From the NCBI RefSeq assembly GCF_010731695.1, contig NZ_AP022586.1:1550001-1614000 (forward strand): a stretch of 64,000 nucleotides of DNA, in the 5' to 3' direction. Under the pieces are notes generated by a model. The model ran no database searches. It was given only the letters and a program-made list of their open reading frames with translations, and was not told the DNA's origin. Origin of the DNA: Mycolicibacterium litorale. Lineage in GTDB: Bacteria; Actinomycetota; Actinomycetes; Mycobacteriales; Mycobacteriaceae. Each line of letters opens with the position of its first letter. Position 1 is the first letter of the stretch. Of this stretch, positions 1 through 8,439 are shown one piece after another. The translations under genes and the position numbers were made by a program.

Positions 1-605
1 ACAGCGCGCTGCCCTACGTACACCGCTCGATCCGGTTCGCCGACCTGATGATCGGTGCGGCGCTGTACAACGTGCGCCAGACCGGTCTGGACAAGAACCC
101 TGCCGTACAGGAGAAGCTGGCGATGCTGGCCTGCTACCGCGAGGGCATCGACGCGCATCTGACCGCCTCGATCGCCACCGCCGAGACCAGCCCCGGCGGC
201 CTGCTCATGCCGAACCAGTCCCTGCTCTACGCCGGGCGGGTGTGGGCGCAGACCCAGCTGCCGCAGATGATGCACTATGCGCGCGAACTGTGCGGCGGGC
301 AGATCTGCATCACCCCGGACTCGGCCACCTTCTCCACACCCGGCGCGTCGGAGTGGCTCGAGAAGTACTACTCGATCACCGACGAATGGCAGGCCGACGA
401 CCGTCGCAAACTCCTGGCCTTCGCCCGCGACCTGCTCAACAGCGACTACGCCGGTCACCGGCTGACCTTCCAGTTGTTCGCGCAGGCACCGCCTTTCGCG
501 CACTACCAGGCCGTGTACCGCAACTTCGACTTCGACGGGCCGCTGGCGATGGTGCGGGCCGCCGCTGAGCTGTCCGAGCGGGTGGACGGAGGCGTTTCGG
601 CGTGA
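1..605 (+). CDS. HpaB-family flavin-dependent hydroxylase, C-terminal part (5'-truncated by window)
   Basis: The frame is open to the window edge (first full codon at 3), so only about 200 C-terminal residues are present. They resemble the C-terminal all-helical domain of 4-hydroxyphenylacetate 3-monooxygenase / 4-hydroxybutyryl-CoA dehydratase family flavoproteins: a helix-rich stretch, then a Gly-rich GGQICITPD turn and the tail WLEKYYS. Family members are FAD- or FADH2-dependent and hydroxylate aromatic or heteroaromatic rings together with a separate flavin reductase. The stop overlaps the start of the RidA gene (GTGA), so it heads or continues an operon with RidA, DUF1028 and M20 proteins, suggesting a catabolic role on a nitrogen-containing compound. 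The substrate cannot be read from this fragment. Confidence 0.75.
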   Translation, partial: SALPYVHRSIRFADLMIGAALYNVRQTGLDKNPAVQEKLAMLACYREGIDAHLTASIATAETSPGGLLMPNQSLLYAGRVWAQTQLPQMMHYARELCGGQICITPDSATFSTPGASEWLEKYYSITDEWQADDRRKLLAFARDLLNSDYAGHRLTFQLFAQAPPFAHYQAVYRNFDFDGPLAMVRAAAELSERVDGGVSA

Positions 606-1018
606 CCCATCGGCGGATCCGTCCCTTCAACACCCGCGACACCTACCCGGAGCAGAACCTGGACAACGATCTGTGTCAGGCCGTCGTGGCCGGCGACACC
701 ATCTACCTGCGCGGCCAGATCGGCCAGGATCTCGACACCGCGGTCAGCGTCGGCGTCGGCGACGTCACCGCGCAGGCCGAACAGGCGATGGCCAACGTCG
801 CCACCCTGCTGGGCGAAGCCGGGGCATCGCTGGACGACATCGTCAAGGTGACCGTCTACCTCGTCGATTCCCGGTACCGGGAGAGCGTCTATCGGGTGAT
901 GGGGCGCTGGCTGCGCGGCGTCCACCCCGTCTCCACCGGTCTGGTGGTCAGCGCGCTGGCCCGCCCGGAGTGGCTGGTCGAAATCGACGTGGTCGCCGTG
1001 CGGCAGGCGGCGTCGTGA
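602..1018 (+). CDS. RidA/YjgF/UK114 family protein
   Basis: A 138-residue protein of the size and pattern of the RidA (Rid, YER057c/UK114) superfamily: an early strand (VVAGDTIYLRGQIG), a central helix (AEQAMANVATLLGEAG) and the typical DDIVKVTVYLVD strand. RidA proteins deaminate reactive enamine/imine intermediates; subfamilies without the key Arg are often encoded in catabolic operons, where they act on pathway-specific intermediates. I did not find the canonical C-terminal Arg-containing motif (the region reads HPVSTGLVVSALARPEWLVEIDVVAV), so subgroup assignment is open. GTG start at 602 overlaps the preceding stop, and its own stop overlaps the DUF1028 start, indicating translational coupling. 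Confidence 0.85.
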   Translation: MTHRRIRPFNTRDTYPEQNLDNDLCQAVVAGDTIYLRGQIGQDLDTAVSVGVGDVTAQAEQAMANVATLLGEAGASLDDIVKVTVYLVDSRYRESVYRVMGRWLRGVHPVSTGLVVSALARPEWLVEIDVVAVRQAAS

Positions 1019-1689
1019 CGTTCTCGCTCGCCGCCGTCGACCGAGACACCGGCGCATTGGGCATGGTCATCGCATCGTCCTCTCCCGCAGTCGCATCGCG
1101 CTGCCTGACCATCCGCCCGGGGCTGGGGGCAGCTGCGAGCCAGAACGTCACCGACCCCCGCCTCGGCGAGAAGCTCCTCGACCGGCTGGCGGCGGGGGAC
1201 AACCCGCGGGAGGCCATGTCGGCCGTCGTCGCCGGCCACGAACTGCGTGACTACCGCCAGCTGACCGTGCTGGACAGCACCGGTCGCTGTGCGGCGTTCA
1301 GCGGTGCGGGAGCACTGGGCACACACCACCACCTCGAAGGAGACGGCGTGGTGGCCGCGGGCAACATGCTCGCGGGACGCCGGACGATCACCGAGCTGGT
1401 GCGCGGCTACGAGCGTTCGACCGCAACGGAATTCGAAGGCAGACTGCTCGACGGACTGGGCGCCGCGCTGGCCGCCGGTGGGGAGGAGGGCCCTGTCCAC
1501 GCGGCCGGCCTGCTGGTCTACCGCGAAGTGGAGTGGCCGGAGACCACACTGCGGGTCGACTGGGCCGACGATCCGTACGAAGCGTTGTGCGCGCTGTGGG
1601 ATGTCTGGGCGCCCCAGCGCGACGACTACGTCCGGCGGGCGCTGGATCCCGCGGCGGCACCGTCGTTCGGAGCGCCCGGTGACCTCTGA
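1015..1689 (+). CDS. DUF1028 family protein (Ntn-hydrolase-like)
   Basis: The GTG start at 1015 overlaps the RidA stop (GTGA) and gives 224 residues, the usual length for DUF1028. The N-terminus TFSLAAVDRDTGALG, the SSSPAVASRC segment and the GNMLAG motif match that family, which is thought to adopt an Ntn-hydrolase fold and recurs beside amidohydrolases and RidA proteins. The exact reaction of the family is not established, so I infer only a hydrolytic step in the same pathway as its neighbours. The 3' end overlaps the M20 gene by 11 bases. A longer in-frame reading upstream to 673 is rejected because it runs through the RidA gene in a non-coding frame. Confidence 0.8.
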   Translation: MTFSLAAVDRDTGALGMVIASSSPAVASRCLTIRPGLGAAASQNVTDPRLGEKLLDRLAAGDNPREAMSAVVAGHELRDYRQLTVLDSTGRCAAFSGAGALGTHHHLEGDGVVAAGNMLAGRRTITELVRGYERSTATEFEGRLLDGLGAALAAGGEEGPVHAAGLLVYREVEWPETTLRVDWADDPYEALCALWDVWAPQRDDYVRRALDPAAAPSFGAPGDL

Positions 1690-2896
1690 CCCCGCGCAGC
1701 ACCGGGACGCCACGGCGCGCCGCAAGCGGGCCGCGCAGGAGTGTCTCGACCGCCGCTGGGACACGATCCGCGAGATCAGCACCGGCCTGCACGCCGACCC
1801 GGAGACCGCGTGGCACGAGGTGCGCGCCCATCGCCGGCTCACCGCGCTGCTCGCATCCGAGGGATTCACCGTCGACCCGAGGGCCGGAGGCCTCGACACC
1901 GCCTTCCGCGCCACCGCCGGCTCCGGGCCCGTCCACGTGGCGTTCGTCGCGGAGTACGACGCTCTGCCCGGGCTCGGCCACGCCTGCGGCCACAACCTGA
2001 TCGCGGCGGCCTCGGTCGGCGCGGCGCTGATGGTGCGCGCCGCCGAGGACGCGGTGCCGGGGGCGGGGCTCACGGTGCACGTCATCGGCACACCGGCCGA
2101 GGAGGGCGGCGGCGGCAAGATCCTGATGCTCGAGGCCGGACAGTTCGCCGACATCGATGCGGCGATGATGATGCACCCCGGGCCGGCCGACGCCGCGCGC
2201 GCCGAGCCGTTCGCCGTCGCGCACTGGGAGGTCACCTACCGGGGTGTCGGTGCGCACGCCGCGGCATACCCGCATCTGGGGGTCAACGCCGCTGACGGGT
2301 TCACCGTCGCCCAGGTCGCGATCGGACTCCTGCGTCAGCACCTGCCGCCGACCGTGCGGGTGCACGGAGTGGTCACCGAGGCGGGAACGGCGCCCAACGC
2401 GGTGCCCGACCTCGCGACGGGCCGCTGGTACGTGCGGGCGGCAAGCCTGTCCGAACTCGACGACGTCGAGCGGCGAATACGGGCCTGTTTCACCGCGGGC
2501 GCCACCGCCACCGGATGCGAACTGCGGATTCGCGACGAATCGCCCCGCTATTCGGAGTTCCGTACCGACGAGCAGCTGCTCGGCTGGTTCGTCGACAACG
2601 CCGCGGCCCTTGGCCGGGACATGACCTCGCCGCCGCCGGACGGCGCGGCGGCGATGAGGACGGCGTCGACGGACATGGGCAACGTGTCCCAGCACGTCCG
2701 GGCCATCCACCCGTACCTCGGCATCGGCTCGCTGCCTGCGGTCAACCACCAGCGCGCGTTCGCCGACGCGGCGGTCGGACCGCTGGCCGAGCGGGCGCTG
2801 CGCGACGGCGCGACGGCGCTGGCATGGACGGCGATCGACTTCGCCGCGCATGCTGCCGCGACCTCGCGGTGCACCCACTCGGATCGAGCCCGCTAA
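1679..2896 (+). CDS. M20-family metallohydrolase (ACY1L2/AbgB-like amidohydrolase)
   Basis: GTG start at 1679 gives 405 residues. Metal-ligand motifs of the M20D group are visible: GHACGHN (His101, Cys103, His105) and the catalytic/ligand Glu pair AEEGGGGK (Glu141-Glu142). The VHVAFVAEYDALPGLGHACGHN block is typical of the aminoacylase-1-like 2 / p-aminobenzoyl-glutamate hydrolase branch, including the dimerisation domain beginning near VTYRGVGAHAAAYP. Such enzymes cleave amide bonds, or in some cases deaminate, using two divalent metals in the cytosol. It closes the HpaB-RidA-DUF1028-M20 operon. Its stop codon overlaps a candidate -10 element for the downstream glycine riboswitch transcript. 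Confidence 0.85.
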   Translation: MTSDPAQHRDATARRKRAAQECLDRRWDTIREISTGLHADPETAWHEVRAHRRLTALLASEGFTVDPRAGGLDTAFRATAGSGPVHVAFVAEYDALPGLGHACGHNLIAAASVGAALMVRAAEDAVPGAGLTVHVIGTPAEEGGGGKILMLEAGQFADIDAAMMMHPGPADAARAEPFAVAHWEVTYRGVGAHAAAYPHLGVNAADGFTVAQVAIGLLRQHLPPTVRVHGVVTEAGTAPNAVPDLATGRWYVRAASLSELDDVERRIRACFTAGATATGCELRIRDESPRYSEFRTDEQLLGWFVDNAAALGRDMTSPPPDGAAAMRTASTDMGNVSQHVRAIHPYLGIGSLPAVNHQRAFADAAVGPLAERALRDGATALAWTAIDFAAHAAATSRCTHSDRAR

Positions 2897-2899
2897 ACT
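2894..2899 (+). promoter_or_regulatory. Candidate -10 element for the riboswitch-gcvP transcript
   Basis: TAAACT fits the mycobacterial TANNNT -10 consensus and lies just before the predicted 5' end of the glycine riboswitch, so transcription from about 2906 would begin at the aptamer. It overlaps the stop codon of the M20 gene. No convincing -35 hexamer is visible, which is common in mycobacterial housekeeping promoters. Confidence 0.4.
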
Positions 2900-2914
2900 G
2901 GTGCCTGCATCGCC

Positions 2915-3135
2915 CGTGTGCGGGAGAGCTCCGTGACCGCCAGTCACGGGCGCCGAAGGAGCAACACCTCTCCGTCAACCTCTCAGGCACCCAGGACCGC
3001 GCACGGTTTCGATGCCTCTGGAAAGCGGTGGACCAGCGGTCCACCCGCCCATGGGGAAAGGCACGGATCCCGACGGCGTCGGACCGCGCTGAATCTCTCA
3101 GGCGCCCGCCCGGGTCGACGACAGAGGGAGAGGGA
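2915..3135 (+). promoter_or_regulatory. Tandem glycine riboswitch upstream of gcvP
   Basis: Two copies of the glycine-aptamer core are visible. The first has CGGGAGAG (2921-2928), GCGCCGAAGGAGCAA (about 2950-2964) and CTCTCAGGC followed by AGGACC. The second ends with AATCTCTCAGGCG (about 3092-3104) followed by a downstream ACAGAGGGAG closing segment (3121-3130). This is the classic order of tandem glycine aptamers. It fills the whole gap between the M20 gene and gcvP, a known target of this class, where glycine binding normally switches on expression of the cleavage system. The remaining ~40 bases before the GTG start hold the gcvP Shine-Dalgarno (AGGAG at 3160) and would be the expression platform. 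Confidence 0.85.
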
Positions 3136-3173
3136 TCGTCCAGCGGTTCTGCGCCCGGTAGGAGATCTCACCC

Positions 3174-6020
3174 GTGCTCGATGCTCATCAGCCCCGTTTC
3201 GCCGACCGGCACATCGGTCCCGACTCCGACGCCGTCGCGGTCATGCTCGACACGATCGGCGTGGCGACCCTCGACGACCTCGCCGCCAAGGCCCTGCCGG
3301 CCAACATCCTCGACGCGCTGTCGGCCGACGGAGTCGCGCCCGGCCTGGAGTCGCTGCCTGCCCCCGCGTCCGAGGCCGAGGCGCTGGCCGAACTGCGCGC
3401 GCTGGCCGAGTCGAACACCGTCGCGGTGTCGATGATCGGCCAGGGGTACTTCGACACCCTCACCCCGCCGGTGTTGCGCCGCAACATCCTGGAGAACCCG
3501 GCCTGGTACACCGCCTATACGCCGTATCAGCCCGAGATCAGCCAGGGCCGTCTCGAGGCGCTGCTGAACTTCCAGACCATGGTGTGCGACCTGACCGGCC
3601 TCGAAGTGGCGAATGCGTCGATGCTCGACGAGGCCACCGCGGCTGCCGAGGCCATGACGCTGATGCAGCGCGCCGGCCGCAGCACGTCGACTCGCCTGGC
3701 CGTCGACGCCGACGTGTACCGCCAGACCGCAGCCGTCCTGGCCACCCGCGCCCGCCCGCTCGGGATCGAGATCGTGACCGCCGACCTGCGCCAGGGCCTG
3801 CCCGAGGGCGACTTCTTCGGGGTGATCGTCCAGCTGCCCGGCGCGAGCGGTGCCCTCGTCGACTGGGCGCCGCTGGTCGCCGAGGCGCACGAGCGCGGTG
3901 CCCTCGTCGCGGTGGGCGCTGACCTGCTCGCGATGACCATCGTCACCCCACCGGGCGAGTACGACGCCGACGTCGCCTTCGGCAGCACCCAGCGGTTCGG
4001 TGTGCCGATGGGATTCGGCGGTCCGCACGCCGGCTACCTCGCCGTCCACACCAAGCACGCCCGGCAGCTGCCCGGCCGTCTGGTCGGGGTGTCGGTGGAC
4101 GCCGACGGCGCGCCGGCGTACCGGCTCGCGTTGCAGACGCGAGAACAGCACATCCGCCGGGACAAGGCGACCAGCAACATCTGCACCGCGCAGGTGCTGC
4201 TGGCGGTCATGGCGGCCATGTACGCCAGCTATCACGGTGCCGAGGGGCTGACCTCGATCGCCCGCCGCGTGCACGGGCACGCCCGTGCGGTCGCCACCGG
4301 TCTGGCGCAGGCCGGTGTGGAGGTGGTGCACGACGCGTTCTTCGACACCGTGCTGGCCCGCGTGCCCGGCCGCGCCGCCGAGATCCGCGATACCGCCAAG
4401 TCGCACGGGATCAACCTCTGGTTGGTCGACGCCGACCACGTCTCCGTGGCGTGTGATGAGGCGACCACCGCGGACCACGTCGCCGCGGTGCTGGCCGCGT
4501 TCGGCGCCACCCGCGGTGGCCAGCCGTTCACCGGTCCCGAGATCGCCACGCGCACTTCGCCTTTCCTCACCCACCCGGCGTTCACCCGGTACCGCACCGA
4601 AACCGAGATGATGCGTTACCTGCGGTCGTTGGCGGACAAGGACATCGCGCTGGACCGCAGCATGATTCCGCTGGGTTCGTGCACGATGAAGCTCAACGCC
4701 GCCGCCGAGATGGAGCCGATCACCTGGCCGGAGTTCGCCAGGCAGCATCCGTTCGCCCCTGAGGGTGACGCCCCGGGCCTGCGCCGGCTGATCGCCGATC
4801 TGCAGACCTGGCTCACCGGCATCACCGGCTATGACGAGATCTCGTTGCAGCCCAACGCCGGATCGCAGGGCGAGTACGCCGGACTGTTGGCGATCAAGGC
4901 CTACCACGAGGCCAACGGCGCCCCCGAGCGCGACGTGTGCCTGATCCCGTCGAGCGCCCACGGCACGAACGCCGCGTCCGCGGCGCTGGCCGGGATGCGG
5001 GTCGTGGTGGTGGCGTGCCGCGCCAACGGCGACGTCGACCTGGACGATCTGCGCGCCAAGGTCACCGAGAACGCCGACCGGCTGGCCGCGCTGATGATCA
5101 CCTACCCGTCCACCCACGGCGTGTACGAGCACGACGTCGCGGACATCTGCGCGGCCGTGCACGATGCGGGCGGGCAGGTCTACGTCGACGGCGCGAACCT
5201 CAACGCCCTGGTCGGGCTCGCCCGCCCGGGCCGCTTCGGCGGCGACGTCAGCCACCTCAACCTGCACAAGACGTTCTGCATCCCGCACGGCGGCGGCGGG
5301 CCGGGTGTCGGCCCCGTCGCGGTCCGTGCTCACCTCGCGCCGTACCTGCCGGGTCATCCGCTCGCCGCGGAACTGGGTGACGACTACACCGTGTCGGCCG
5401 CCCCGTACGGTTCCGCGTCGATCCTGCCGATCACCTGGATGTACATCCGGATGATGGGCGCGCCCGGTCTGCGCGCGGCCTCGCTGACGGCGATCGCCTC
5501 GGCGAACTACGTGGCCCGCCGCCTCGACGAGTACTACCCGGTGCTGTACACCGGCGAGAACGGCATGGTCGCCCACGAGTGCATCCTGGACCTGCGCACC
5601 ATCACCAAGCAGACCGGTGTCACGGTGGACGATGTGGCGAAGCGGCTGGCGGACTTCGGATTCCACGCACCGACCATGAGTTTCCCGGTGGCGGGCACCC
5701 TGATGGTCGAGCCGACCGAGAGTGAATCGCTGACCGAGGTGAACGCGTTCTGTGAGGCGATGATCGCGATTCGCGCGGAGATCGACCAGGTCGGTTCGGG
5801 TGCGTGGCCGGTGGACGACAACCCGCTGCGCGGTGCGCCGCACACCGCCGAATCGCTGTTGGTGACGGAGTGGGACCACCCGTACACCAGGGAGCAGGCC
5901 GCCTATCCGCTGGGCAAGAGTTTCCGGCCGAAGGTCTGGCCGCCGGTGCGCCGGATCGACGGTGCATACGGCGACCGCAATCTGGTGTGTTCGTGCCCGC
6001 CCGTCGAGGCTTTCGCCTGA
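3174..6020 (+). CDS. gcvP: Glycine dehydrogenase (decarboxylating), glycine cleavage P-protein
   Basis: A 948-residue fused P-protein, the normal length for the single-chain form. The N-terminus [13 protein letters not shown] is typical, and the PLP lysine lies in [15 protein letters not shown] (Lys699). It decarboxylates glycine and transfers the aminomethyl group to the lipoyl H-protein in the cytosol; the H and T proteins are not in this window. The GTG start at 3174 has AGGAG nine bases upstream. It sits directly behind a tandem glycine riboswitch, so it is expected to be induced by glycine. It is convergent with tesA, with only three bases between the two stop codons. Confidence 0.97.
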   Translation: MLDAHQPRFADRHIGPDSDAVAVMLDTIGVATLDDLAAKALPANILDALSADGVAPGLESLPAPASEAEALAELRALAESNTVAVSMIGQGYFDTLTPPVLRRNILENPAWYTAYTPYQPEISQGRLEALLNFQTMVCDLTGLEVANASMLDEATAAAEAMTLMQRAGRSTSTRLAVDADVYRQTAAVLATRARPLGIEIVTADLRQGLPEGDFFGVIVQLPGASGALVDWAPLVAEAHERGALVAVGADLLAMTIVTPPGEYDADVAFGSTQRFGVPMGFGGPHAGYLAVHTKHARQLPGRLVGVSVDADGAPAYRLALQTREQHIRRDKATSNICTAQVLLAVMAAMYASYHGAEGLTSIARRVHGHARAVATGLAQAGVEVVHDAFFDTVLARVPGRAAEIRDTAKSHGINLWLVDADHVSVACDEATTADHVAAVLAAFGATRGGQPFTGPEIATRTSPFLTHPAFTRYRTETEMMRYLRSLADKDIALDRSMIPLGSCTMKLNAAAEMEPITWPEFARQHPFAPEGDAPGLRRLIADLQTWLTGITGYDEISLQPNAGSQGEYAGLLAIKAYHEANGAPERDVCLIPSSAHGTNAASAALAGMRVVVVACRANGDVDLDDLRAKVTENADRLAALMITYPSTHGVYEHDVADICAAVHDAGGQVYVDGANLNALVGLARPGRFGGDVSHLNLHKTFCIPHGGGGPGVGPVAVRAHLAPYLPGHPLAAELGDDYTVSAAPYGSASILPITWMYIRMMGAPGLRAASLTAIASANYVARRLDEYYPVLYTGENGMVAHECILDLRTITKQTGVTVDDVAKRLADFGFHAPTMSFPVAGTLMVEPTESESLTEVNAFCEAMIAIRAEIDQVGSGAWPVDDNPLRGAPHTAESLLVTEWDHPYTREQAAYPLGKSFRPKVWPPVRRIDGAYGDRNLVCSCPPVEAFA

Positions 6021-6023
6021 GCG

Positions 6024-6773
6024 TCAGCCTCGCTCCGGCGGCTCGCCGCCGCGGTCCGCGATCCGCTGTTCGATATCGGTCACGACCTCGCTGACGTGCT
6101 CGGTGATGTAGAAGTGGTCGCCGCTGACGGTACGGACGGAGAACCCTCCGGTAGTGAAATCCGACCACGCACAAATGCTTTCGTAGCTGACCGCCGCATC
6201 GTCGGCGGCTGCGTATGCGTAGATGGGACAGGACACAGCGGTACCGGGCGGACAGCTGTAACCAGTGATGGCGCCGTAGCTCCGCAGCGTCTTCAACACG
6301 GTCGCGCCGAATTGCCCACCCACGAAACGGGAGTCGGTCCCCGTCATGGTCGCCACCATGTCGAGCAGCTCGGCGTCTGAGCCCCGGAGCTGCTCGTATC
6401 CTCCGTGCCCGGGGGCCGGCGAGGCGGAGACGAACAGGGCCTCGATGCGACCGCCCGCCTGCTCCACCCGCCGCGCGATGTCGAACGCGATCAGCCCGCC
6501 CATGCTGTGCCCGAAGAACGCGACACGGGCCCCGACCATGCTGGGCGCCAGCATCGGATGGATCTCGTCCGCCAGCGCGGAGATACTCGAGATGTCCTGG
6601 ACGTCGTGTCGATCCGCGCGCCCGGGGTACTGGACCGCGATCCGCTTCGCGTCCATCGTGAAGCCACGCGCGAACGGCTTGTATTCAGCGGCCGAACCGC
6701 CCGCGTGCGGGAAGATGAAGAGGGTGTCTATCGGTGCCGGTGAAGTGCCTTCGGACGGCCTGCTCGTGGTCAA
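6024..6773 (-). CDS. tesA: TesA-like type II thioesterase (locus 1)
   Basis: An alpha/beta-hydrolase thioesterase like mycobacterial TesA. FIFPHAGGSA opens the fold, the nucleophile Ser90 lies in FFGHSMGG, Asp191 in AAADDAAV and His220 in SGDHFYI complete the triad. TesA interacts with PDIM/PGL synthases and hydrolyses or edits acyl chains. I prefer the TTG start at 6773 (249 aa) because a strong GGAGGGGAGG Shine-Dalgarno lies just upstream; an ATG at 6845 (273 aa) has no clear ribosome site and adds a non-conserved, Arg-rich leader. It is transcribed away from the FAAL-PKS operon across a long non-coding stretch and faces gcvP. A paralogue is at 42430. Confidence 0.88.
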   Translation of the reverse strand: MTTSRPSEGTSPAPIDTLFIFPHAGGSAAEYKPFARGFTMDAKRIAVQYPGRADRHDVQDISSISALADEIHPMLAPSMVGARVAFFGHSMGGLIAFDIARRVEQAGGRIEALFVSASPAPGHGGYEQLRGSDAELLDMVATMTGTDSRFVGGQFGATVLKTLRSYGAITGYSCPPGTAVSCPIYAYAAADDAAVSYESICAWSDFTTGGFSVRTVSGDHFYITEHVSEVVTDIEQRIADRGGEPPERG

Positions 6774-7418
6774 GCGCTGCCTCCCCTCCGTTGAACGACG
6801 CCAAGTTCGCGGCCCCTGCGCCCCCGTGGCGATGCCACCGATCATCGCTCAAGCCGGCAGGGTTCGGGCGACTTCGACGTGAACTCGCTATCCCTGTCGG
6901 CCGGCCTATCTGCTTACTACCTGCGGCGATGACGACCGGTTCTTGCTGCCGCAAAGTTTTGCTGGCGCGCCCGAGCCGCATCGCCGTTGCTGACGCGCGC
7001 GTAGATTCAGGCCGATAATTGTCTGGATCGTCAGCCTGCACGCAGCGGTTGATTCAGCCGCCGTATCCGACGCGCAAATGAAGTCGCGGTATTCGCCGGC
7101 CGGCGCGTGCGTGACTGCGGCAATTGCCGCGTCCCCGCGTCCCCGGCGTCCGCGGCGCCGCCGATTGACCATCGTATTGCTCGCGGCGACCATTCCACCG
7201 AGCGGTGCCACTGGCCGATGGCGGCGTTGCATTCGGCACCGGCAGCTTTGCGCTCGGCGGACAATGATCGTGAAAACCCAAGCGGCCCTTCATGATCACA
7301 GCACGGGCGTCTAGGCGAGCATGGCTGTTCGCCCGCCGCGGCGATCGCGCGTCGATCCATCTCCGCGCCATTTGGTCGCAGCGCCTTGAATGGTCGAACC
7401 GGGCAATTAACAATTCGG

Positions 7419-7432
7419 CATGATCGATCATG
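7419..7432. promoter_or_regulatory. Perfect 14-bp palindrome CATGATCGATCATG
   Basis: A perfect palindrome in the AT-richer part of the tesA-FAAL1 intergenic region. The half-site CATGATC also occurs singly at 7291-7297 and 7530-7536, each continuing with A. This spacing and symmetry would suit a dimeric regulator, but no regulator gene lies beside it and the identity is unknown. Confidence 0.35.
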
Positions 7433-7561
7433 AGCGACGATTTCGCAGAAGACATGATGTCGTCGAATGCGCACGACATCAACGAAAAACGGTCGAATGG
7501 TGATGAGTTGACAGCATTACCGTCCGGCGCATGATCAAATTCGTCGTGCTGCGTCGGAGGA

Positions 7562-7580
7562 GTTAGCTCACACAGCTAAC
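7562..7580. promoter_or_regulatory. Inverted repeat GTTAGCT-N5-AGCTAAC
   Basis: Seven-base arms match perfectly around the spacer CACAC. It lies just downstream of an AT-rich stretch containing TTGACA at 7508-7513, so it could be an operator or an RNA hairpin in a leader. There is no poly-T tract, so it is not an intrinsic terminator. Confidence 0.35.
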
Positions 7581-8144
7581 GACTTTGGGAGAATCGTAGC
7601 CAAACCTGACCGTCGGCGTGTCTGCCCGGCCCGGCGTCTTGCCAGACCCCGGGCGTCGCGAATCGTCCCCGCTTGCGTTGCCACTGAACACTTGGGCCGG
7701 CGTGTCGTGCCAAGCGGCCGAGGGCGTCGGTCTCCGCGTTCGGCCGCTTTCTGCCAGCCCGGCCGCAGCTGCAGGTGTGCGAATCGAGCGTCAATATCGA
7801 CCTCACCCGCGCGGATCCCGCGGTCAGAACGGGCTGGCGATACCGAAATCGACGGCGTGTCGACCGGCCGACCATCGCGTACTGGGCGCTGGTCACCGCG
7901 GAAGCCGACCCTCGGCGCACCATCACAGCCCTGTGCCGGTGAGCGGACGACGCCCGCACGGCCGGTTTGCGGGCACTGGTGTCGCCCATCGGCGGCGCGG
8001 GTCGGCGCACGCGGCACAGGGGTTGCTGATTTTACGAAACGCGAACCGGTCGACGTTTGCCTGACACCCGTCAAACTGGCTGGTAGCGGCTTGGCTGCAC
8101 GTGGGTGGAACGTCGCCGTAATTTGCGAAGGTAACTACCACTAT

Positions 8145-8178
8145 ATCCGGCGCGAAATTCGATGTTTAGGCGCCGGAT
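8145..8178. promoter_or_regulatory. Inverted repeat ATCCGGCGC-N16-GCGCCGGAT upstream of FAAL1
   Basis: Nine-base perfect arms (8145-8153 and 8170-8178) separated by a 16-nt AT-rich spacer, about 260 bases upstream of the FAAL start. An AT-rich TATATC hexamer overlaps the left edge. It could be an operator for the lipid operon or a leader hairpin; no T-run follows. Confidence 0.4.
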
Positions 8179-8439
8179 CGGCGTTGTACGGTATGGCGGT
8201 CGACGAGCCGCAAACTGCTTAAGCGGGTACTGGAATTCGTTGGCGGGGGGATACGGGGCGACGGGATATCACACGCTTCGGCTCCGATGACGCGACCGAG
8301 CACGTCGCGTCGAAGGTGCCGACACGGACGGAGCACGGCGACATCGCCGGTTCCGGCGCACCGCTGTGGTCTGCGCGTGCCCGTCGCGGGCCACGCGGAC
8401 ATCGGTCTGACGAAACTGAAGGAAAAGCAGGGTGGGACA

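Larger units (their letters stand above)
6774..8439. other. 1.67-kb non-coding region between tesA and FAAL1
   Basis: No reading frame here has mycobacterial codon bias or recognisable protein sequence. The middle (about 7400-7545) and the stretch near 8120-8165 are clearly more AT-rich than the surroundings. It contains several dyads (7419-7432, 7562-7580, 8145-8178), repeated CATGATC heptamers (7291, 7419, 7530) and a TTGACA hexamer at 7508-7513 without a good -10 partner. It probably holds the divergent promoters of tesA and the FAAL-PKS operon, possibly with a long 5' leader or a small RNA, but I cannot assign a transcript. Confidence 0.5.

Noticed and set aside
3168..5879. A 903-codon open frame on the minus strand opposite gcvP
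   Set aside because: Antisense shadow of a high-GC gene; low-complexity Arg/His/Gly-rich translation with no domain, while gcvP is unmistakable.
7508..7537. TTGACA at 7508 as a -35 element
   Set aside because: The sequence 17-18 bases downstream (ATGATC/TGATCA) does not fit TANNNT, so I did not call a promoter.
7568..8074. Open frames on both strands in the tesA-FAAL1 gap
   Set aside because: Translations are Arg-rich and lack hydrophobic cores or family motifs; no start has a ribosome site.
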